Positions 56,326 to 64,000 of a stretch of DNA of 64,000 nucleotides are shown one piece after another. Source of the stretch: Diadema setosum. Its lineage: Eukaryota; Echinodermata; Echinoidea; Diadematoida; Diadematidae. The notes under the pieces are model-generated. The model did not search any database, was not told the DNA's origin, and saw only the letters and a list, made by a program, of their open reading frames with translations. Where the stretch lies: NCBI RefSeq assembly GCF_964275005.1, contig NC_092706.1:5436564-5500563 (forward strand). Reading direction: 5' to 3'. The stretch's first letter is position 1. The number at the start of each line of letters is the position of its first letter. A program made the translations under genes and the position numbers.

Positions 56326-57404
56326 CAAATCCATATTTAGTGTATTTTTGTGATTTTTTTTTTTTTTTTTGGGGGGGGATGCAGAGTCACAATTGCAGTG
56401 TTAGATATGAAGCTACGATCAGACTATTGCAGTTTGACTGCTGAACTTCATCCAGATGTTTGTCATAGATGAATCCATAGGTGATGGCATAAGTGCTTTG
56501 CCAGGTACTAACCAAACCAGAAATGAGACAAGTCCCCCTTAGAAAAACAAAAACAAAAACAAAAACATTACAAAGCAAAACAGAACATTTAAGCATGCAA
56601 ACAAGTCAATGAAAAACCAACGGGTGAGCGGAAGCACACTGAAGAAAAAAATAGTAAAGTGGAACAAAGCATTTTAAATGGACAAATGCAAGTATCTGTC
56701 AGCACATAACAGTCTGAATTCTGATCTTTGATGATTAAAAGCTACTGTGCAGTAGACAAGGTCATTATTATAACTATTTATATCATAACTAGTATTCTGA
56801 TGTAGGGAACCTCATAGTGCAAAGAGAGAGGAATACAATATATATTAATGTATGCTTACAAAATATTTGCAATGATAGAATATTGTGTGAAAGTCAGCTG
56901 CTTTCATAATTTGATTAATAAACCATGAAAATATTTCAAATGATTATGAAAAATCTGTTAAGGTATAAGTGATCCAAACATGAATACATCAGTGAACGTT
57001 GCAGTGCACTTGTTCTTATTTTCAGGCTTGTAATGGCAATCTTTATGTAGCCCAGTTAGAAATTATATCTATGCGGGCAATTATAATTTGATGAAAGAGA
57101 TAGAATTAAGAATAGCTTATAATGTAGAAATGAAGTAGAATATGATACCAGAAAATACTTTGAGTGATAATATTTTCACAAAGACTCTTACCAGTAGCAC
57201 CATTATGGTTATGATAATTGTACTGTGATTATGACGATACTGAATAATGAAATACTTTGTACATGTTTTCAAGATCAGATTTTCCAATGAATCAGGCAAC
57301 CAGAATATTAAATTTTGACAGCAACAACTGTTCCAATAGTTTCTGCAGTTACATAATCTGTCACATGACATGTTTTTGTTTTTTTTTTTCATTTCCATCT
57401 AAGA

Positions 57405-57745
57405 AGATGGCTGGACAACCCATATTCAGCTACGTTTAGCTGGTCTTCATGGGGTCCAGTTGGATGTGAGGTGGGACCACTTCACCGGGTTAAACACCCT
57501 GCTCTTTGCGATGAATGAATGAAACGGGATCTTTTACGTGCATGAGTTGTTACTCTCTCATACAAGGGACTTCCATTTTATGTCGTATCCGAGGGACAGA
57601 GTATTTTGCCTCTTGCTAAAGGGGGCGGTATGCTTACACACAACTTGGGTTCGAACCACGGTTCGAACCCGGGTCGTGTGATCGTGAGGCGTGACGCGCT
57701 ACCGACTGAGCCAACTCACCGTCCTACTGAGCCAACTCACCGCCT
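57405..57745 (-). mobile_element. tRNA-derived SINE, full length
   Basis: On the minus strand: head GGCGGTGAGTTGGCTCAGT, A box TGGCTCAGTCGGTAGCG, B box GGGTTCGAACC (57659-57671), then body CCTTTAGCAAGAGGC...CTCTGTCCCTCGGAT and CACGTAAAAGATCCCG. The 3' part is CCCACCTCACATCCAACTGG and the like. The A-box region is partly duplicated (57708-57742) and the B box is doubled. The same body occurs in both arms of the gasdermin inverted duplication (52565-52775, 62918-63122). Confidence 0.8.
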
Positions 57746-58019
57746 TAAAAATTGTTAAATTGTGTAGAATTGATATTAATGTGTATCAAATTGACAGCAG
57801 TGAATGAATCAAATAATTGAATAATTGTCGGCGTATATCTTTCTGCCTCTTTCAATGAAATGTGTTTCCATTGTGGCAATTGATGAGTAAAATCAAAAAG
57901 TATTAAACATAGAATACCTGCGAAAACTAGAACTATCATTCATTGTGATTTTTACTCCCACCTCCAACTGAGGGAGTTTGTTCAACCAGCATTAATTTTA
58001 TAAGGTTTTATTAAAAAAA

Positions 58020-59200
58020 TAGTTACCATGGCAATGCATTGTTCTACATTGAATAACGTTGTGTTTTGTTTATTAAAAGATTCTGTTCGTCACATGTGTC
58101 ACAATTATATGAATCGTAAGCCAAATGCTCAAGAACTGAGTGAATTAGGAGAACAAACTGATAAGTCTTATGATTTTCATTAAAAAAATATCTTCCCATA
58201 GCAACACACTGTTCAATATTAACGAAAGATGAAGTTAGCACAAGTACATAATATAACTGTCACATGTGTCAAATTTCAAGTCAAATGCTCAAAAGCTGAG
58301 GAAGTTAGCTGAATCAACAATATTTTAGTATGATTTTAATTCAAAATACTCTGTACCATGGCAACGCGTTGTTTGACAAAGAACAAGAAGAAATTAGCAC
58401 ATCAGTCTAAGTACTTTTAATAGCAGTCTCATGTGTCAGATTTCAAATAAAAGAGCTCAAATACTGAAGGAGTAAACGGAATCAACATTTTTTTTTGTAT
58501 TATATTCGCTGAAAATGCTGTTACCATGGCAACACAATGTTTCATATCTACGAAGGTTAAAGTTTGCACAACTACATATCATAGTGGTTACATGTGCCAA
58601 ATGTCAAGCCAAATGCTCAAAAGCTGAGAGATAGCTGAATCCACAATATTTTTGCATGATTTTCATTCAGCTGTTACCATGGCAACACATTGTTCAACAA
58701 TAGCGAAAGATACAGTTTGCACATTTACATACTATGCCGGTCACATATGCCAAATTTCAAGCCATATGCTCAAAGATTGACGAATTTATCGAATTCACAA
58801 TATTGTTACCATGGCAACCCATTGTTCAACATAAACAAAAGATTAGTTTTGCATATCTAGATACTTTAACGGTCACGTGTGCCCAAATTTAGGTCAAATG
58901 CTACAAAAAATAACTAAGGAAGTTAGGTCAATTCACTTATTTCTATGAATGATTGTATAGAAAAATTGTTGCCATGGCAACAGATTTTTTTCATTAAAAA
59001 AAAGTGTTTTGCGCAACTACACATTACATTGATCCGATTTTATGCTGAATTTCAACTGCATTGCTTTAAAACTGAGGGTAGTACTTCGATCCACCACAAT
59101 TTGTGTGATTTTAATGAAAATTTGCCGTTGCCATGGCAACGCATGAAGAGATATTAACGGAAAAGATGGTTTGCACATCTACCTTTGGCAGCAGTCACAT
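58020..59200. repeat. ~150-bp tandem repeat, about 8 copies
   Basis: TTACCATGGCAAC (or a close variant) recurs at about 58023, 58192, 58356, 58523, 58674, 58806, 58969 and 59128. Each is followed by CATTGTTC, AACGAAAGAT, TTTGCACAACTACAT, GGTCACATGTGCCAAATTTC and GCTCAAAAGCTGA. Copies are diverged and no protein frame is maintained. Confidence 0.85.
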
Positions 59201-61235
59201 ATGACAAATTTGGGGTCAATTTCTCCAAAAATGAGAAAGAAGTTTGATAAATGACTCTCAAAAAGCTATCACATAAACGTAGGAGTGCTCCTGACCACTC
59301 CAAGATTTATGTTATAGCTTTGCCAAGTTGGGAGAGACTTTATGTGCTAGCTTTGTTCATGAAATGGTTTCTAGAAAAAAGTCTCTACTAAGTGTGAGTT
59401 TATGTGATAGCTTGTTGCTATATCTTTTTCATGAATTTTTTTTTAAACAAAGTCTCTCCTAAGTATGACTTGGGAGAGAGAAAAAAATCTTTTAGGACTT
59501 TCATGAAACGGACCCCACGTTGTTTCCTTTGCCACTCCTCCTGGCAAAGAGCAGCGAGCTCTTTGCCAGGAGGAGTGTGTTACGTAACAATGTGGGAATT
59601 ATAAGGGTATAAAAGAGAGAGCAATGAAATGATGGTACTATACACTGTATAGTACCATCATTTCATTGCTCTCTCAATGAAATGATGGTACTGTACACTG
59701 TATAGTACCATCATTTCATTGCTCTCTCTTTTATACCCTTATAATTCCCACATTGTTACGTAACACACTCCTCCTGGCAAAGAGCAGCGAGCTTAAATCC
59801 TTTCTACTAAGAAATAATCATTTACAACGTTTCCATTACCCGCATTATACAAAGGTATTTTTTTTAAAGTTTTTTCTTAATGTTCACAGCATATTATATC
59901 AATACGTATTATACACTTCCCCCTGTTACAACAAAATCACGATGTTTCAGTTCTGCATGAATATCTGATCAGAAACATATACCGCATAGCAGATTATGTT
60001 AACGTGTAACCTGTATTCAAGCAAAGACTTAAAAAGCACCTCCTTGCTTCCTATATGTTGATTGATAATAATTTGACCTACAATAGATTATTTTTTCAAG
60101 ATGCGTATTTTGTACTCACAGATGCAGTTGGAAACTAATCATCTTGCCATTCAATGATGCTGAACTCGCACTCCTCTGAATATCATTATTATGTTTTTCA
60201 CAACTCTCTCTCAGAGTAAACATAAATCTAGTCAATAGAATTTTACAAGATTTTCGACTTATATTGTATGGTCGGCTTGTTTGCCTTCAAATAAGATTAT
60301 TCTCCCGAGGCTTTATCTATAAATGCAGCATATCACTTGAAGCCATGAATACCTTGCTACTACACAATATAGTATGTGCTATGATATTAATTACATACCT
60401 CACGAATTAATTTTGTCCTCTGATTAGTCGACAGCATTGAAAGCGATAACAAATATTTTTCGCATGAAAATTCTTGTCCCATCACGCTGGTAATTTGCTA
60501 TTAAACGTACCACTAATAAACCACACAATTTCATGTATGAGATTCTACCAAGGATTTTTCTCCTCACCACCACTTGCTCATTTTAAGATATTGAATTCTG
60601 CTCATTGCATTGACGCGAATATAGTACGGTTCCACCAGCACGCAAGAAGACTCATGGTTATAGGTTTTCACGTATGATACAAGGCAGTGATATACTGGTA
60701 GGTAACGAGGAGTCTCAGATTACAAATAGCTTCCCCATACAAATGAAAGGGTACCGCGCATCGCAGTCCAGCATGCATACACTTGGCGTGTGTAATTCTG
60801 TATGCAGAAGAAATGAACTTGTTTAAATGAGTAATTGGTCAACTTTACAAATCTTAAACATTGATTAAATTCCACCTCATTTGCTGTCAGTATTGAAATT
60901 ATTTGTGAGGGTTATAAAACAAATATTGTTCGAGGTGCAGTCTAAACTATGTGCCTTGGTTGTCATACTTAGGAGAGACTTTGTCAAAAAAAAAAAATCA
61001 TGAAAAAGATATAGCAACAAGCTATCACATAAACTCAGACTTAGGAGAGACTTTTTTTCTAGAAACCATTTCATGAACAAAGCTAGCACATAAAGTCTCT
61101 CCCAACTTGACAAAGCTATAACATAAATCTTGGAGTGGTCAGGAGCACTCTTACGTTTATGTGATAGCTTTTTGAGAGTCATTTATCAAACTTCTTTCTC
61201 ATTTTTGGAGAAATTGACCCCAAATTTGTCATGTA
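59195..61235. repeat. 2-kb inverted repeat (palindrome) around dispersed repeat X
   Basis: The left arm (59195-59490: ATGACAAATTTGGGGTCAAT, CTCCTGACCACTCCAAGATT, CTAGCTTTGTTCATGAAATG) is matched by the complement of 60965-61235. Its outer edge is a unit of the adjacent 150-bp tandem repeat. The centre (about 59717-60945) is an inverted copy of repeat X at 7302-8548. Confidence 0.82.
59533..59785. repeat. Nested hairpins at the edge of repeat X
   Basis: Three successive palindromes lie within one larger palindrome. CACTCCTCCTGGCAAAGAGC pairs across GAGCTC. GCAATGAAATGATGGTACTA appears twice with its complement. The outer arms TTACGTAACAATGTGGGAAT (59580) and ATTCCCACATTGTTACGTAA (59743) also pair. 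Confidence 0.85.
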
Positions 61236-61575
61236 TACAGTGAACAAGAGAAAGGTGGGGGCAAGAAACACTGCGTAATACCTTTTACCCTCCGAAGCTG
61301 AACAGATGTTTTCATGTTATTCTGGGGAGGGTGGTGATACATAGTCAAAATGGTTCTTTGAAGAACATAACATATTCCATTTTTGTAACATCAGAAATGT
61401 AAACGTATGAGGTTTGTTTGTTTGTTTGGTTTTTTTTTTTGCGGGAGAAAAGGTGACGAGACAAAATAACCTTGTTCAATTCCATTGTGACATTGTGGGA
61501 TACGTAAATGCGAAGTGACAGCAAACTTGACGAACATAACGATTGCATGACGTGTGATCCATCGAGTGTGCAGCT

Positions 61576-61765
61576 TACTATAGCAGGGGCGGATCCAGGG
61601 AGGACCGCAACCGGCGCACGCCCCCCCCCCCCCTTTATTTTTTGTTGAAACAAAAGAAATAAAAAGAAAAAATGGGGGAGGGGTGCGTGCGCCCTCCCCC
61701 CCCCCCTTTATTTTTGTAAACGCGCCCCCTCTTTACGAAATTCCTGGATCCGCCCCTGCTATAGT
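61576..61765. mobile_element. Short TIR element (hAT-like ends)
   Basis: Ends CAGGGGCGGATCCAGG and CCTGGATCCGCCCCTG are inverted. The 8 bases outside (TACTATAG / CTATAGTA) are complementary rather than directly repeated, so a true TSD is not shown. The interior is dominated by C and A runs. Confidence 0.6.
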
Positions 61766-61924
61766 ACAGTACATATTCTGAGATCAATTCGATCAATGAC
61801 AATTTTAAGCAACGAGCCTTATGAAGAAGTATTAGTAAGGTCAACCAAAATGTAGCGTGCTATAGTTGAAAAAAAAAATCTTTGCTTTTCTGTGGGTGGA
61901 GCATGTGGAAATTGATAGAAATTC

Positions 61925-63125
61925 ACCCAATCATTGAGAGGCTGGGTGCATTTGGTTGGACCAAAACAACTGAATAAAGCAGAATCTTTTATGTTTGTCG
62001 GTTATGATTCGCTCACACCTCAATGCCCACACACTGGAGTTTCGTTTCACGTCCTATAATCGGAGGGGCGGAATGTTTATAGCCCGTAATAGATGGGATC
62101 GGATAGCACACGACGTTCAGTTGCTCAGCAAGACGCACTGGGCATCAAACCGCGGTGCCATTTGGTTGACAGGTTACCGACTGAGCCACCTTTCGGTTAA
62201 GAGGAGGACGGGGTTTTACAGAGATAAAAAGGGCCTGTGATTATTCCATAGTTCAACATGTCTCCTCCCATCTTCACTTCGATAGCAACTGAGCTTGTTA
62301 AACAAGTGTCACAGGATCTCATCCCAGCCCCAGACTTGCTTTATGCCAAAAAATGTGGACCGGGTCATCTCATCGTAAAGAAGAACAAAAATTGGTTTTG
62401 GCAGAGGGAAAAGATTACCCCTACTGCCTTCAAGCTCTCTGATATACTGCGACATGAAGACGTCGATAAGAAGTTGGAGCCTTTCCACCTTCCTCCGATC
62501 ATATCGGAGGATAAAGGAAAATTCAACTCAGCACAGAAGTTCTTCGCCAAAGGTGGGTGACATTTGCTCCCATTAGATATTTGCACTCTAAGCCAAACAT
62601 AGATACTATCCACAAATATAACCCTAACCCTAATCCTAATCTTCACATCAAGTTAAACCTCAAACCCTATAATAAAATAACAAAATAAACCCTATATCTT
62701 TGGAGAAAATTTGACAGGAGCAATTAGTCCCAGAAGCAAATTTCGTATCACCTGGTGATTTATAAACACTCCGGTAAGTGAGTTTACATGCTCTTGCGTA
62801 TACACTCCAACTGATACTGATATAAAGGAATAAATAAAAGGCTTTTTATGTGCTTCATCAAATTTTCACCGAAGATTATTGACTTGACTACACATATTCA
62901 TATGCGCATGTACTATATAGCTGGTTTCATGGGGGTCTAGTTTTGTGAGAGGTGGGACCACTGCACGGGGTTATAATGCACCGTCGATGCCTTTTGCGAT
63001 GGATGAATGAGACGGGATCTTTTAGGTGCATGAGCTGTAACTCTCTGATACACGGGGCCTCAATTAACAGAAATGTGACATCCAAGGGACAGAGTAATTT
63101 GCCTCTTGCTAAAGGGCTATATAGT
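61925..63125. repeat. Inverted segmental duplication, right arm
   Basis: Partner of 52560-55410. It holds (minus strand) a tRNA-SINE-like head with TGGCTCAGTCGGTAACC and GGTTTGATGCCC at about 62125-62200, immediately 5' of the second gasdermin, then exon 1 (plus strand), then the SINE 3' part at 62918-63122. No hAT insertion is present here. Confidence 0.85.
62258..62552 (+). CDS. gsdme-like: Second gasdermin, exon 1 (gene continues past the window)
   Basis: ATG at 62258 opens MSPPIFTSIATELVKQ, then KKCGPGHLIVKKNKNWFWQR and FKLSDILRHEDVD, ending at donor AAAG|gtgggt (62552/62553), phase 1. Length, donor and phase are identical to exon 1 of the first gasdermin. By hand count about 24 of 98-99 residues differ, 14 of them in the first 29. 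The frame has no disruption, so this looks like a functional paralogue transcribed divergently from the first. No exon 2 is visible before 64000; the first gene has about 4.6 kb of intron 1, so this is expected. Confidence 0.88.
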
Positions 63126-64000
63126 TTGATACTTAATGCAACTCTCACGTACTTAGAAAGAGCACCTCAACTGGTCAGAGTAAGGGGACTTTATAGGATT
63201 ATGCAGTCAATGAGACAAGACTACTTACGGATAACCGAGATCGAGCTTATTTTGTATCCTTCTTTTTTAACCCTAACTTACCTGGGCTATTTTGTGAGCT
63301 TAAAGTCCTGGGGGGGCCCCCCCCCCCTTATGATCCCAGCCGCGATTGGCGCGTTCGTTACAAAAATTGGCACACGCGTCACTCATGACGCAATCTATAG
63401 GGTTGTGTTGTTAAATTTCAATAAATCGCTTTATTTTATTTTATATGAATTAATTATGTTAATTTATGTATAAAATTAGAATTTGGCTGGAAATCATTTA
63501 ATAAAGCCCCCAAACTTCAATTTTTTTTTGCTTGAGGACTCTTAGGTGAATTCTGATTTAATTTAGGTAAAAAAAAAATTGGTATCACTTTTAATTTCTT
63601 ATGTATTTTATTGTTTTTATAATTTCTTATGTATTTCTTTGTTTTTTCACTTTTGTTTTTTATCGTTTTTTTCAAAGGGAATCATTGGCAACACTATTTC
63701 AATCATAAGAAACATAAAATTAATTGTTTTTAATCACTAAAAGTGAAAATAATGATAATATTAGGAATTTCAGATAGAAACCTGATTTGCATTGGTTTTG
63801 TACACAAAATCACGTTTTTGAGCAATTTTCAGTCTGACATGCACTTACATAAAATGTTGCGTAACTTCGACACCGCGTACCCGGCCGGACATCGCAAATT
63901 TGGTCTTAAAAGTTGCGCAAGGCTTCAAGGTAAATTGTCATGAATCGCCATGTGGATGAGTTCTCGCGTTGCGGAGATGTCGCGCGAAGTGTCGAGGGGG
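63126..64000. other. Intron 1 of the second gasdermin, nothing further recognised
   Basis: Contains a C-run/G-run at 63310-63328 and A/T runs. The 173-codon plus-strand frame spanning 62952-63473 overlaps the SINE and has no domain. No gasdermin exon 2 is visible. Confidence 0.5.

Noticed and set aside
58020-59200. CRISPR-like array
   Set aside because: Units are about 150 bp and diverged, without short identical repeats and unique spacers; the genome is animal.
62952-63473. 173-codon open frame downstream of the second gasdermin exon
   Set aside because: Begins inside the SINE 3' part shared by both duplication arms; its left-arm counterpart is not open in the same way, so it is likely chance.

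Overview
The window is a repeat-rich, AT-leaning piece of an animal nuclear genome. The signs are spliced genes with GT/AG introns, tRNA-derived SINEs, several non-LTR retrotransposon clades, cut-and-paste DNA transposons and MITEs, and abundant (AT)n and (CA)n microsatellites. The gasdermin type and the frequent TAGGCCTA-type words suggest a non-vertebrate deuterostome, most likely an echinoderm. That assignment is an inference from style, not a proof.

The only host gene I can support is a gasdermin (GSDME/pejvakin-like pore-forming protein). It lies on the minus strand from the ATG at 53456 to the stop at 22011, about 31 kb. Ten exons are well supported: 53162-53456, 48431-48572, 45472-45640, 43947-44133, 35722-35956, 32637-32791, 31534-31672, 28424-28502, 23079-23149 and 22011-22235. 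Phase bookkeeping shows that at least two pieces are missing, and I propose candidate small exons for them (43789-43814, 43268-43399, 32455-32495). With these, the model stays in frame at about 630 codons. A second, divergently oriented gasdermin starts at 62258 on the plus strand. Only its first exon (62258-62552) is in the window, and the gene runs off the right edge. The two first exons sit in an inverted segmental duplication (left arm 52560-55410, right arm 61925-63125). The left arm has since received a 1.63-kb hAT-type element; the right arm keeps the empty site.

Layout. 1-9370: tandem repeats, palindromes, a LINE remnant, and a mosaic of two dispersed repeats, here called X and Y. 9371-11415: no recognised feature. 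11416-16960: a MITE, L1/Tx1-like remnants, and a 5'-truncated RTE-like retrotransposon flanked by unusually long (about 0.87 kb) direct repeats. 17-22 kb: MITEs and a ~215-bp tandem array. 22-53.5 kb: the gasdermin gene. Its introns hold a 2.3-kb DNA element with TTA duplications and a nested TTAA MITE, two LINEs (28.6-31.0 and 37.85-42.35 kb, the latter cut by a TTAA MITE and a hAT element), a SINE, and several foldback elements each built from one short motif. 53.5-62.3 kb: the spacer between the divergent gasdermins, with a hAT element, a SINE, a ~150-bp tandem array and a 2-kb palindrome. 62.3-64 kb: exon 1 and the start of intron 1 of the second gasdermin.

Exon boundaries, family calls and repeat limits come from reading the sequence by eye. 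No alignment or database search was run.
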